From Aquabacter spiritensis (GTDB lineage Bacteria; Pseudomonadota; Alphaproteobacteria; Rhizobiales; Xanthobacteraceae), in assembly GCF_004346185.1 (NCBI RefSeq), contig NZ_SMAI01000007.1, positions 1 through 64,000 on the forward strand: a DNA stretch of 64,000 bases. Direction: 5' to 3'. Positions 36,818 to 45,390 of this stretch are shown one piece after another (position 1 is the stretch's first letter; each line of letters starts with the position of its first letter). Position numbers and translations under genes: made by a program. Under the pieces are notes generated by a model. It ran no database searches. It had not been told where the DNA came from and was given only the letters and a program-made list of their open reading frames with translations.

Positions 36818-37807
36818 CTAGTTGGCCTTCGCCATGTCCTCGCGGGCCTGTTTCACCAGGTCTTCGCCGAGGATCTTGGTGTATTTCTCCACGACCGGCT
36901 GGACCTTCTCGCGCAGCTTGGCCTGCTCTTCGGGCGGCAGCTTGGCCACGTCCATGCCGGCTTTGACCAGGAGCACGTTGGCGATGGTGTCGGCCGCGTC
37001 GCGCGACAGTGCGCGCTGATAGACCGCCGATTCCCGGGCCGCCTCCATCACGATCTTCTTGTCCGCCTCGGGCAGGCTGTCGAACCATTTCCGGCTGGCG
37101 AGCAGGACGAAGGGGGTATAAACGTGGCCAGTCAAGGTCAGATACTTCTGCACTTCATAGAATTTGCTGGCATAAATCAGGCCGACCGGTGTCTCCTGCG
37201 CGTCGACGGTGCGGTTCTCCAGCGCGTTGAAGAGTTCCGGATAGGGCAGCGGCACCGGGTTCGTTCCGAGCGCGGAGAAGGTGTCGATGAACAGCGGGTT
37301 GGGGATGACCCGGATCTTGAGGCCGGCAATGTCCTGGACCTTCTCGATCTTGCGTTTGCTGTTGGTCATGTGGCGGAAGCCGTTGTCCCAATAAGCGAGG
37401 CCGATCACGTTGAGCGGCTTCAGGCGCTCGAACAGGGCGGTGCCGACGCGCCCGTCCAAGACCGCGTCGACTTCCTTGAAGTTACCGAAGAAGAACGGCA
37501 GGTCGTAAATGCCGAATTCCTTGACCGCGCCGACCAGATTGGAGGTCGGGCCGACCATGATCTCCAGGAAGCCGCCCTGGATGGAGGATTGCATCTGCGG
37601 TTCGTTGCCGAGCTTGCCGTCGGAATAGGGCGTGATGGCGATGCGCCCGCCGCTCTTCTCTTTCACCAAAGCGATGAAGCGGTTGACGCCCTGGCCGACG
37701 GGATGCCCCTCGGCCGGCACATAGCCGAGCTTGGTGTCGGCCGCGGCAATGTCGAAGGTTGCGCAGACCGCGATGGCGAGCGCGGCGGCAGCTGTCAGAA
37801 TACGCAT
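36818..37807 (-). CDS. dctP: TRAP transporter substrate-binding protein DctP, 329 aa
   Basis: Periplasmic receptor of a TRAP carrier. Signal peptide 1-23 (ADTK cleavage region). DctP-fold blocks are GGRIAITPYSDGKLGNE, and AGLKIRVIPNPLFIDTFSALGTNPVPLPYPELFNALENRTVDAQE, in which the Arg of KIRV normally salt-bridges the ligand carboxylate. So an organic or sugar acid is the likely ligand. It is the last gene of the dctQ-dctM-dctP transcript on the minus strand. Confidence 0.92.
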   Translation of the reverse strand: MRILTAAAALAIAVCATFDIAAADTKLGYVPAEGHPVGQGVNRFIALVKEKSGGRIAITPYSDGKLGNEPQMQSSIQGGFLEIMVGPTSNLVGAVKEFGIYDLPFFFGNFKEVDAVLDGRVGTALFERLKPLNVIGLAYWDNGFRHMTNSKRKIEKVQDIAGLKIRVIPNPLFIDTFSALGTNPVPLPYPELFNALENRTVDAQETPVGLIYASKFYEVQKYLTLTGHVYTPFVLLASRKWFDSLPEADKKIVMEAARESAVYQRALSRDAADTIANVLLVKAGMDVAKLPPEEQAKLREKVQPVVEKYTKILGEDLVKQAREDMAKAN

Positions 37808-37825
37808 GTTTTTCCTCCCGTTTTT

Positions 37826-39103
37826 TTAGTGGAACCAGGCGGCCGGGACTTTGACCAAGGCCGGGAACAGGACCAGCAGCAGCAGGACGCAGATCTCGGC
37901 GAAGAGAAACGGCAGCACGCCCCGCACCGCCTGCTCCATGGAGATCCGGCTCACCCCGCAAACGGTGTTCAGCACCGCCCCCACCGGCGGCGTGATCATC
38001 CCGATCGCAGCCGCCATGATGAAGATCACCCCGAAATAGATCGGGTCGATGCCGGCGAGGGTGATGACCGGCATGAGAACCGGAACGAGGATCAGGATCG
38101 AGGGGGTGAAGTCGAGCACCATCCCCACCACGAAGATGACGGCGACGATGACCAGCATCAGCAGCATCGGCGTCTGGATCAGCCCCTGCATCAGGGCGGC
38201 GACCTGCATCGGCACATTGGCGACGGTGATGAGCCAGGCCGAGACCATGGAGGCGGCGACCAGGATCATGATCACCGCGGTCATCTTTCCGGCGCCGAGC
38301 AGAGCGGCATAGAGGCCGGCGAGCGACAATTCCCGATAGACCGCGACGCTGATCACCAGCGCATAAGCGGCGGCCACGACGCCGGCTTCGGTCGGCGTAA
38401 AGGCGCCGAACTTGAGCCCGCCGACGATGATCGCCGGGAGAACCAGCGCCCAGCCGGCGCCGCGCAGCACCCGCCAGGTCTCCGCCCGGCTCTTCTTCGG
38501 CATCGGCACGAGGTCGTCGCGGCTGCACAGCCACCACCAGGCGATGGTCAGGGCGAGGCCCATCATCAGCCCGGGAAAGATGCCCGCGAGGAACAGTTTG
38601 GTGATGGAGAGATTGGCGGTGACGCCGAGCAGAATAAAGCCCACGGAAGGCGGAATGATCGGCGCGATGATGCCGGTCGCCGCCATCAGGCCGCACGATC
38701 GGTCGACCCGATAGCCGGCCTGCCGCATCAGCGGGGTCAGCATGACCGCGAGGGTCGCGGTGTCGGCGATGGCGGAACCCGACAGGCTCGCGAGCGCGAC
38801 GCCGGTGCCGATCACGACATAACCGAGGCCGCCCCGCATATGCCCGAACAGGCACATGGCGGCATTGACGATGCGGCGGGACAGGCCGCCGGCATTCATC
38901 AACTCCCCCGCGAGGAGGAAGAACGGAATGGCCATCAGGGGATAGCTGTCGGCGCCGTCGATCAGCTTCTGCGCCAGGATCTGCGCATTCAGATTGTCCA
39001 TCTGGAGCATGATCGCCATCGCGCAGACCAAGAGCGCGAAGGCGATGGGCATGCCGATGCTCATGGCGCCGATCAGGGAGCCGATGAAGACGAGGACGGT
39101 CAT
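37826..39103 (-). CDS. dctM: TRAP transporter large permease DctM, 425 aa
   Basis: Large membrane subunit with about twelve helices. Family blocks include PLMAIPFFLLAGELMNAGG, SGSAIADTATLAVMLTPLM and IIPPSVGFILLGV. TPSILILVPVLMPVI lies near the C-terminus. Uses a sodium gradient in known members. Overlaps dctQ by 4 bases (ATGA at 39100-39103). Confidence 0.93.
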   Translation of the reverse strand: MTVLVFIGSLIGAMSIGMPIAFALLVCAMAIMLQMDNLNAQILAQKLIDGADSYPLMAIPFFLLAGELMNAGGLSRRIVNAAMCLFGHMRGGLGYVVIGTGVALASLSGSAIADTATLAVMLTPLMRQAGYRVDRSCGLMAATGIIAPIIPPSVGFILLGVTANLSITKLFLAGIFPGLMMGLALTIAWWWLCSRDDLVPMPKKSRAETWRVLRGAGWALVLPAIIVGGLKFGAFTPTEAGVVAAAYALVISVAVYRELSLAGLYAALLGAGKMTAVIMILVAASMVSAWLITVANVPMQVAALMQGLIQTPMLLMLVIVAVIFVVGMVLDFTPSILILVPVLMPVITLAGIDPIYFGVIFIMAAAIGMITPPVGAVLNTVCGVSRISMEQAVRGVLPFLFAEICVLLLLVLFPALVKVPAAWFH

Positions 39104-39618
39104 GGCCGTTCCCCTTCCTCATCGGCCGCGTCGGCGGGGGAGCCGCGGCCACCGGCGAAGTCGGCGAAGGAGCGCCAGAGATTGCCGATGAGGGTAACGC
39201 CCATGGCGGCCGCCGCGACGAGGCCGGCGGCATACATGACGCCCACGGAAATGCCGGAGATCGGGGCGGCATTGCTCCAATTGATCGCGGTCTGGATCCA
39301 GCTGCCTTCCCAGAGCAGCCAGCAACACCACAGCATCAAAAGATGGCTCGCCCAATAACACAGGAATTTCGGCACACGAGGCAGGCGGCGGACCAGCGTA
39401 TCAACGCACAGATGCGCGCCATCCTTGAGAGCAAGGATCGTCCCGAGGAAGATCAGCCAGACGAAGATCAGCCGGGAGATCTCGACCGAGAAGGGAATCC
39501 CGGAACTGAACGCATAGCGCAGCACCACGTTGAGGAACACCATGGCGCTCATCGCCGCCATTCCGGCGACGATCAGGACTTCCAGGATCCTGGACACTGC
39601 AAAGCCTAGCCTTGACAT
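39100..39618 (-). CDS. dctQ: TRAP transporter small permease DctQ, 172 aa
   Basis: Four-helix small membrane subunit. The typical segments MVFLNVVLRYAFSSGIPFSVEISRLIFVWLIFLGTILALKDG and HLCVDTLVRRLP are present. Start at 39618 has GGGAAG upstream. The leader just before it contains a perfect 13-bp A/T tandem repeat. Confidence 0.9.
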   Translation of the reverse strand: MSRLGFAVSRILEVLIVAGMAAMSAMVFLNVVLRYAFSSGIPFSVEISRLIFVWLIFLGTILALKDGAHLCVDTLVRRLPRVPKFLCYWASHLLMLWCCWLLWEGSWIQTAINWSNAAPISGISVGVMYAAGLVAAAAMGVTLIGNLWRSFADFAGGRGSPADAADEEGERP

Positions 39619-39634
39619 GCGTCTTCCCTAAATT

Positions 39635-39660
39635 ATTTTTATCTTTTATTTTTATCTTTT
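39635..39660. repeat. Tandem 13-bp A/T repeat in dctQ leader
   Basis: ATTTTTATCTTTT occurs twice head to tail (39635-39647 and 39648-39660), 17 bases upstream of the dctQ start codon. It could tune promoter or leader length by slippage; no function is shown. Confidence 0.75.
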
Positions 39661-39719
39661 GTTTTGTCTCGATCTGCGCGTCCCTGGCCAAATTCTGCGC
39701 GGAGAAGGATCGAGTTACG

Positions 39720-39754
39720 CGATCTTATTTATGTATCACGCAATCTTATTTGTC
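39720..39754. promoter_or_regulatory. Direct repeat, two helical turns apart
   Basis: ATCTTATTT at 39722-39730 and again at 39743-39751, 21 bases apart, in the AT-rich spacer between the divergent dctQ and LysR genes. The spacing places both on the same DNA face, as expected for a regulator dimer. Confidence 0.35.
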
Positions 39755-39863
39755 GAATATTTCCGGAAGTCGCTGGATTGGCGAAATGGATTTATCGACT
39801 TGAGTTTTCGCTCGTCGATGACGCACATTATGGAAAAAGCTACGCTCTGCAAAATAACGGCTG

Positions 39864-39879
39864 CTGATAGCGATATCAG
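39864..39879. promoter_or_regulatory. Dyad overlapping the LysR ribosome site
   Basis: CTGATA (39864-39869), GCGA, TATCAG (39874-39879) is a perfect dyad; a third TATCAG follows at 39889-39894 directly before the ATG. Autoregulation by the encoded LysR protein is the natural guess. Confidence 0.4.
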
Positions 39880-39894
39880 GAAAGGCTATATCAG

Positions 39895-40893
39895 ATGCTC
39901 CCCTCCTTGAGCTTTATCGCGTCCCGCCTGCGCCTCAAGCACATCCGCCTTCTGGTCGCGATCGACGACGAGGGCTCGATCCTACGGGCGGCCAAGCAGG
40001 TGGCATTGAGCCAGCCGGGCGCCACCAAGGCGCTCCAGGAGATCGAGGAGGCCTTGGGCGAAACCCTGTTCGTGCGCACCAATCGCGGCCTCAATCCCAA
40101 CGAACTCGGCGATTGCGTCATCCGCTATGCCCGGCTGATCTATACCGACCTCGCGCATTTGCGGGAGGAGATGGCCGGCATAATGGAGGGGTATGGCGGG
40201 CGAGTCTCGATCGGCATGATCATGGGCGCGGTGCCCGCCGCCAGCGAAATGATCACCAAGCTCATGGCCAAGCAGCCCGCCCTCTCGGTCCAGATCGTCG
40301 AGGACACCAGCGCCCGGCTGCTCCAGCTTCTGGACGACGGGCGCCTCGACCTCGCGGTCTGCCGGCCCGGCATCAGCCACCACCGCGAGGCCTATGAGAG
40401 CATCAAGGTGCGCGAGGAACAGCTCGCGGTGGTCGCCAATATCGCCAATCCGCTGGCGACGATGAACGGGCTCGGTTTGACCGAGCTGGCGCATTGCCCC
40501 TGGATCGTTTACTCCGCCAACATGCCGATGCGGCGCTATCTGGAACGCGAGTTCCACGAACTGGGCCTGGAATTTCCCACCGGCCTGGTGGAGACCACCT
40601 CCGCCTTCGCGACCCTGTCCCTGATCCACCGCAACCCGGCCATGGTCGCCCTGATGGCGAGCGACGTCGCGGCCTTCTTCCAGCGCTTTCAGATGGTCAG
40701 CGTCCTGCCGCTGCACTTGCGCTCGCGCAGCGATCCGTACCATCTCGTGATGCGGCGGGACCGCACCCTGTCCCCCGCCGCCCAGATGCTCGCCGAGGCC
40801 TTCATCAGGGATCCGGGCGCCGGCGAGACCCCGGGCGACCAACCGGGACCGGCGCCGTTCCTCGGCGCCGGAGTGGCCGCCTTCCCAGCCTGA
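39895..40893 (+). CDS. LysR-family regulator divergent from TRAP operon, 332 aa
   Basis: Winged helix-turn-helix at residues 12-75 (LRLKHIRLLVAIDDEGSILRAA, LSQPGATKALQEIE, LFVRTNRGLNPNELG), then an effector-binding domain (about 100-310). The start of the DNA-binding domain resembles GbpR-type sugar-acid regulators. The C-terminal tail beyond about 310 is Gly/Pro/Ala-rich. It most likely controls dctQMP in response to the transported acid. Confidence 0.88.
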   Translation: MLPSLSFIASRLRLKHIRLLVAIDDEGSILRAAKQVALSQPGATKALQEIEEALGETLFVRTNRGLNPNELGDCVIRYARLIYTDLAHLREEMAGIMEGYGGRVSIGMIMGAVPAASEMITKLMAKQPALSVQIVEDTSARLLQLLDDGRLDLAVCRPGISHHREAYESIKVREEQLAVVANIANPLATMNGLGLTELAHCPWIVYSANMPMRRYLEREFHELGLEFPTGLVETTSAFATLSLIHRNPAMVALMASDVAAFFQRFQMVSVLPLHLRSRSDPYHLVMRRDRTLSPAAQMLAEAFIRDPGAGETPGDQPGPAPFLGAGVAAFPA

Positions 40894-40946
40894 GCGCCGC
40901 GCGCGCACCTTCCGATCGGGTCGTTTCGACCTGATCGGGTCCGGCG

Positions 40947-42086
40947 CTAAAGCGAGGCCCGCAGCATCGCGTCGTAATCGTCGGCGCTGGCCAATCGGGG
41001 ATTGGTCAGGTGGGTGTGGTCCTGCAGCGCCCGCGCGATGATCTGCGGGAACAGGCTCTCGGAAACGCCCATGGCGCGCAGGCCGGAGGGCAGGCCGAGG
41101 CGGGCGTTGAGCGCGCGCACCGCGTCCGGCAGCGCCGCCGGATCGGCAAGGCCCATCGCCTGGGCGAGGCGGGCCATGCGGCCCTCGGCCCGCACATTGG
41201 GCGCGTCCGCGTTGAAGGCGAGGACCGTCGGCAGCAGCACGGCATTGAGCGAGCCGTGATGGGTGCGCGGGTCGAGCCCGCCGATGGCATGGCTGAGGCT
41301 GTGAACGCAGCCGAGGCCCTTCTGGAACGCCATCGCGCCCTGCATCGAGGCCGCCATCATGTGCTTGCGCGCCTCCCGGTCGCCGCCGTCGCGCACCGCT
41401 TGCTCGATGTGCGCCCAGCCGCGCCACAGGCCATCGAGCGCGATGCCGTCCGCCGGCGGGTTGAAGGCGCTGGCGAGGAAGGTTTCGATGCAATGGGAGA
41501 TCGCATCCATCCCGGTCGCCGCCGTCAGATACGGCGGCAGACCAAGCGTCAACTCGGGATCGCAGATGGCCAGCTTCGGCACCAGATACGGCGAGAGAAA
41601 TCCGAGCTTGCGGCCGTCCTCGACGATGAGAATAGCGCCCCGCCCCACCTCGCTGCCGGTCCCGGCGGTGGTGGGGATGGCGATCACCGGCGCCACCGCC
41701 GGCGTGATCCGCGCGACCCCGCCGGCGATGGCGGCATAATCCTGCAGCGGGCCGTCATGGGCCGCGAGCAACGCCACGCCCTTGGCGAGATCGATCGGGG
41801 ATCCGCCGCCGAGCGCGACGATGCCGTCGCAGCCGCCGTCGCGATAGATCTGGAGCCCCGCGCGCACCGCCGCCTCGGTCGGGTTGGCGGGCGTGCCGTC
41901 GAACACCGGGACCTCGTGCGGCGCCGCGAGCCCGGCCAGCACCCGGTCGACGAGGCCCGCCGCGCGCACGCCCGCATCGGTGACGAGGAGCGGGCGCCGG
42001 ATGCCGATCCGGGCGCATTCCTGCGCCAGCAGCGCCACCGCGCCGAAATCGAACTGGACGGTGGTGATGTAGGTGATGACGGCCAT
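40947..42086 (-). CDS. Iron-containing alcohol dehydrogenase / maleylacetate-reductase-like, 379 aa
   Basis: NAD(P)-dependent oxidoreductase of the group III metal ADH family. Cofactor loop GGGSPIDLAKG (about 92-102), IAIPTTAGTGSEVGRGAI, and metal-ligand region GMDAISHCIETFLASAFNP with the later HSLSHAIGG and HHGSLNAVLLP. Maleylacetate reductases and short-chain alcohol dehydrogenases share this outline, so the substrate stays open. Stands alone between LysR and paaX, convergent with LysR. Confidence 0.87.
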   Translation of the reverse strand: MAVITYITTVQFDFGAVALLAQECARIGIRRPLLVTDAGVRAAGLVDRVLAGLAAPHEVPVFDGTPANPTEAAVRAGLQIYRDGGCDGIVALGGGSPIDLAKGVALLAAHDGPLQDYAAIAGGVARITPAVAPVIAIPTTAGTGSEVGRGAILIVEDGRKLGFLSPYLVPKLAICDPELTLGLPPYLTAATGMDAISHCIETFLASAFNPPADGIALDGLWRGWAHIEQAVRDGGDREARKHMMAASMQGAMAFQKGLGCVHSLSHAIGGLDPRTHHGSLNAVLLPTVLAFNADAPNVRAEGRMARLAQAMGLADPAALPDAVRALNARLGLPSGLRAMGVSESLFPQIIARALQDHTHLTNPRLASADDYDAMLRASL

Positions 42087-42202
42087 GATGTCCTCCCCGG
42101 TCCTTCATTGCGTACGGGGCTGCGTCCGCCGCCCGCGCCCCGGTAGCGATGGTTGTAGCAATCCGAAAGGTTAGACCGGTATCAAACTTTGAACGCGCCG
42201 CC

Positions 42203-43066
42203 TCAGGCGGCAAAACGGCGCCAGACCTCCGGGCCGGGCGGCAGCGGGGCGCCGTCGGCGTCGACCGCATGTTGGTCGAGCCAGCGCTCCGAGCCGGGGA
42301 GGAGCGCGCCATAGACCTGCGCGCAGAGCGCCCGCGCCGCCGTGCCGGGCCAATCCTGCGGCAGGATTTCGGCCGGCAGGACCGGGTCGCGCAGCACGAT
42401 GCGGCGGTATTCATGGATCATCAGGACCCGGGCGACGAGGCAATCGAGATCCGCGAGGGTCTGCCCCGCATCGAGCGCCGCGCGCAGCGGTGCGAAGGCG
42501 TCGAGGAAGCGCGCATAGGCCGCCCCGGTGGCATCCAGCGGCCAGGCGCGGGCGGCGAGCGCCCTGTTCGCCGCGGCATCGCCCCCCGCCGAAAGGCGCA
42601 CCGCGCCCTCCAGCCCGTCCGGCGGCACGGTCCCGCCCGGCGCCACCCACACGCCCGGCGCCGGGCTGCCGAAGCCGGCCGCCTCCAGGGCGGGCCGGGC
42701 GGCCGGCTCGGCCAGGATCATCTCGAAATGCCCGGCGAAGGGCGGCGCCGTGCGGCTGTAGATCTGCGCGGTCGCGCGGCGGAAGGTCTCCTCCCCTTTC
42801 CCCGCCAGCCGGTAATAGGCGTTCCGGCCGGCTTTGGTGCGCTCCAGCCAGCCGTCCGAGGCGAGCCGCGACATCGCGGTGCGCACCACCCCGTCGGAGA
42901 GCCCGATCCTCTGGAAGATGGCGGCGAGCGTGCCGAGCCACACGCTGCCGCCGCGCGGCACGATCGCATCGCCATAGATCGTGACGATGATCGACCAGGT
43001 GCGCGAGGGCTCGGCTCGGACATGGTCGAGGATCGGGGCGAGGGCGCGCGACATGCGCCGATGCAT
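42203..43066 (-). CDS. paaX: PaaX-family transcriptional repressor, 287 aa
   Basis: Regulator of phenylacetate catabolism that releases DNA on binding phenylacetyl-CoA. The N-terminal winged helix is visible in SRTWSIIVTIYGDAIVPRG, LAAIFQRIGLSDGVVRTAMSRLASDGWL and ERTKAGRNAYYRL. The PaaX C-domain follows, with LIHEYRRIVLRDPVLPAEILPQDWPG near the end. The start at 43066 (or ATG 43054) fits the family N-terminus; upstream frame is not protein-like. It lies about 20 kb from paaABCDE. Confidence 0.85.
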   Translation of the reverse strand: MHRRMSRALAPILDHVRAEPSRTWSIIVTIYGDAIVPRGGSVWLGTLAAIFQRIGLSDGVVRTAMSRLASDGWLERTKAGRNAYYRLAGKGEETFRRATAQIYSRTAPPFAGHFEMILAEPAARPALEAAGFGSPAPGVWVAPGGTVPPDGLEGAVRLSAGGDAAANRALAARAWPLDATGAAYARFLDAFAPLRAALDAGQTLADLDCLVARVLMIHEYRRIVLRDPVLPAEILPQDWPGTAARALCAQVYGALLPGSERWLDQHAVDADGAPLPPGPEVWRRFAA

Positions 43067-43377
43067 AAAGCGCGGACGGCGTCGGCGAAAGCCCCCCGTC
43101 CGGTCGCCGCGGCAGGGTCGAGACGCGCGCCGAGCGGGAGGACGGCGCCCTGCATCCCGGCGCACCGCAAGTTTCCATCCGGCACGTCTCGCGTCTTTTG
43201 ATGCGCTTGCCACGTCTCCCGAAATGACATAAATGTAACAGCATCGTCGAATTCGGATCTTTTCATCCTGAATATTGAATTCGGCGAATCTTCCTCAGAC
43301 CTGCAAAATAAATTTTTCCGGGAACGCGCGCCCGCGCCCGACGAAAACCCATAAATTCCGCGGACGAGGAAACATCG
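43067..43377. other. AT-rich divergent spacer between paaX and an unknown gene
   Basis: No gene seen. GC content falls after about 43,200. GAATTCGG occurs twice (near 43,248 and 43,277), flanking a short A/T segment with ATATTGAATTC. It may hold the promoter of the plus-strand unknown gene, whose ribosome site is GAGGAAA just before 43378. Confidence 0.35.
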
Positions 43378-44166
43378 ATGGGCCTGCCCTCCCCCGACAT
43401 GCTGGCCGAACTCGCCCGCCTCATCGCATTCGAGAACCACCGAAGCCGGCAGGGCCTGGAGGCGCAGCTCCGGGACATGGCGCGGCCCGGCTACACGCCG
43501 CCGCCCCCGACGGTCCGCTCGTTCGCGGATAAGGCCGCGGACAAAGGCACGCATTGGGCCAAGAAGGGCGTCGAAATCGGCCTGAGCAAGGGGGCGAGCG
43601 GCGCCGCGAGCCATATCGTCCATAGCGGCCTGACCTATGGCCCGAGCGTGAACATGGTCGGCCATGTCCTCCCGGCGATCGGCCCTCTGGGCGCCGCGCT
43701 CACCGCCTGGATCGGCATGGCGACGGTCGCGGTGCAGGCGAGCAAAGTGTTCGATCTCTATGCCTTGCGGGACGATGCCCGCAGCGCGAGGAAGGGCCCG
43801 ACCCGCTATTCCTGCACCTGCGCCCTGTGCGCCGCCAACATCCAGTACATCATCGACAAGAAGGAGCGGAATGTCGGCCTCGTCGCCGTGGCGGTCGGCA
43901 CGGTCGGCGTCTCCGGCCTGTTCAAGGCGATCCATTCGGCGGGGAAAAAGATCAAATCCAAGCTGTTCAGAGAAACCCGGCCGAAGGAGAAGACCTGCCG
44001 GGAAATGGTCGCCTCCGCCAAAGGCGGCTGCCTTGCGGCCATGGCGACGATCTTTCTCCTTTCCGGCAAGTGGACCCAGGGCTATCGCGACAGCAAGACC
44101 ATGACGGCGGCGGTGGAGACCATCATGGCCGAGGACGGCTGGGACCGGTTCAAGGACTGTTTCTGA
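43378..44166 (+). CDS. Unknown Cys-containing membrane-associated protein, 262 aa
   Basis: Not recognised. Visible features are an N-terminal helix-rich segment (1-35), a Pro-rich hinge (PPPP, 41-44), and a Gly/Ala hydrophobic stretch about 92-120. A cluster CTCALC (Cys 146, 148, 151) followed by charged KKERN comes next, then hydrophobic helices about 164-181 and 213-229, and a final Cys at 261. The cluster could bind zinc or form disulfides. GAGGAAA precedes the ATG. Neighbours share no evident function. A GC-rich codon pattern argues it is a real gene. Confidence 0.6.
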   Translation: MGLPSPDMLAELARLIAFENHRSRQGLEAQLRDMARPGYTPPPPTVRSFADKAADKGTHWAKKGVEIGLSKGASGAASHIVHSGLTYGPSVNMVGHVLPAIGPLGAALTAWIGMATVAVQASKVFDLYALRDDARSARKGPTRYSCTCALCAANIQYIIDKKERNVGLVAVAVGTVGVSGLFKAIHSAGKKIKSKLFRETRPKEKTCREMVASAKGGCLAAMATIFLLSGKWTQGYRDSKTMTAAVETIMAEDGWDRFKDCF

Positions 44167-44272
44167 CGCCCGCCGCGCGCCTTTCGGATTCTCCTCCCGC
44201 CCGCCGATCGTCCCGCTCCGACACCCCCCGCCGCAGGCCCCGCCGGACGCTCGCCCGTTGCAAATCGAAATA

Positions 44273-44291
44273 TTGTATGATTGACATACGA
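44273..44291. promoter_or_regulatory. Operator-like dyad before tctC (site 1 of 3)
   Basis: TTGTATG-ATTGA-CATACGA, arms matching at 6 of 7 positions, 54 bases upstream of the first Bug receptor gene. The half-site TTGTATGA recurs at 49373-49391 and 51004-51030. A GntR/FCD regulator encoded at 49509-50225 is the likely binder. Confidence 0.55.
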
Positions 44292-44345
44292 TATGATCGA
44301 TAAGGCCGCCGGGTGCGGCCACGGGACGGAACGGGAGAGAACGAC

Positions 44346-45320
44346 ATGCGGATTCGGACTGGGATTGCGGCCGCGTTTGCCGCCGTGGGGCTGCTGCTGG
44401 GCGGCGCGGCGACGGCGCAGGACTATCCGACGCGGCCGATCAAGCTGGTCGTGCCGTTCGCGCCGGGCGGCGGCGCGGATGCGGTGGCGCGCATCGTCGC
44501 GCAGCGAATCGCCGAGCCGCTCGGACAGCCCGTCGTGGTGGAGAACCGCACCGGTGCGGCGGCCATCATCGGCACGCTGGCCGTCGCCAAGGCGGAGCCG
44601 GACGGCTACACGCTGCTGCTCGGCCAGTCCGGTCCGATCTCCATCAATCCGGCCGTCTACAAGGATCTGAAGTACAATCCCGTCAAGGACTTCGCCCCGG
44701 TTTCGCGGCTCACCAACTATCCCTACATCCTGGTCGTCAACACCGACTTCAAAGCCAAGACGGTGCAGGATCTGGTGGCGATGGCGAAGGCCAAGCCGGG
44801 CGGCGTCACCTATGGCAGCTATGGCATCGGCGGCGCCAACCATCTCGTCGCGCTGATGTTCGAAATGGCCGCCGGCATCAAGATGCTGCACGTGCCCTAT
44901 CGCGGCACCGCGCCCGCGGTGGCGGATCTGATGGGCGGGCAGCTCGACATGGTGTTCAGCGACCCCTTCTCCGCTCTGCCGAACGTGCGGGCCGGCAAGC
45001 TGCGCGCCCTCGCGGTGACCGGCAAGGACCGCATGGCAGTCGCGCCCGACGTGCCCACCATCGCCGAGAGCGGCTATCCCGGCTTCGACGCGGTCGGCTG
45101 GCACGGCATTCTGGCCCCCGCCGGAACCCCGCCCGCCATCGTCGACAAGCTCAACGCGGCCATCGCGAAGGTGCTCGCCGAGCCGGAGACCAAGGCGCTT
45201 CTGGCGGCGCAGGCCACCGAAGCCGTGGGCGACACGCCGGCCCAGTTCGGCGCCTTCATCAGGGACGACGTCGCCAAATGGTCGGCCATCGCCAAGGAAG
45301 CGAACGTCGTCGTCGAGTGA
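44346..45320 (+). CDS. Bug/TctC-family solute receptor, 324 aa
   Basis: Periplasmic receptor of the tripartite tricarboxylate transporter type. Signal peptide to about residue 24 (ATA-QDYP), then DYPTRPIKLVVPFAPGGGADAVAR, the family hallmark, and GTLAVAKAEPDGYTLL, HVPYRGTAPAVADLMGGQ, APAGTPPAIVDKLN. ATG at 44346 follows GGGAGAGA. No TctA/TctB permease is in the window, the common orphan-Bug situation. It converges on the minus-strand SDR gene. Confidence 0.9.
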   Translation: MRIRTGIAAAFAAVGLLLGGAATAQDYPTRPIKLVVPFAPGGGADAVARIVAQRIAEPLGQPVVVENRTGAAAIIGTLAVAKAEPDGYTLLLGQSGPISINPAVYKDLKYNPVKDFAPVSRLTNYPYILVVNTDFKAKTVQDLVAMAKAKPGGVTYGSYGIGGANHLVALMFEMAAGIKMLHVPYRGTAPAVADLMGGQLDMVFSDPFSALPNVRAGKLRALAVTGKDRMAVAPDVPTIAESGYPGFDAVGWHGILAPAGTPPAIVDKLNAAIAKVLAEPETKALLAAQATEAVGDTPAQFGAFIRDDVAKWSAIAKEANVVVE

Positions 45321-45390
45321 ATGCAGGGACGGGGCCGTCACGGCCCCGTCCGTCCCGACGTCATCCCCTCCCCCGAGAGGCATGGCGCCG

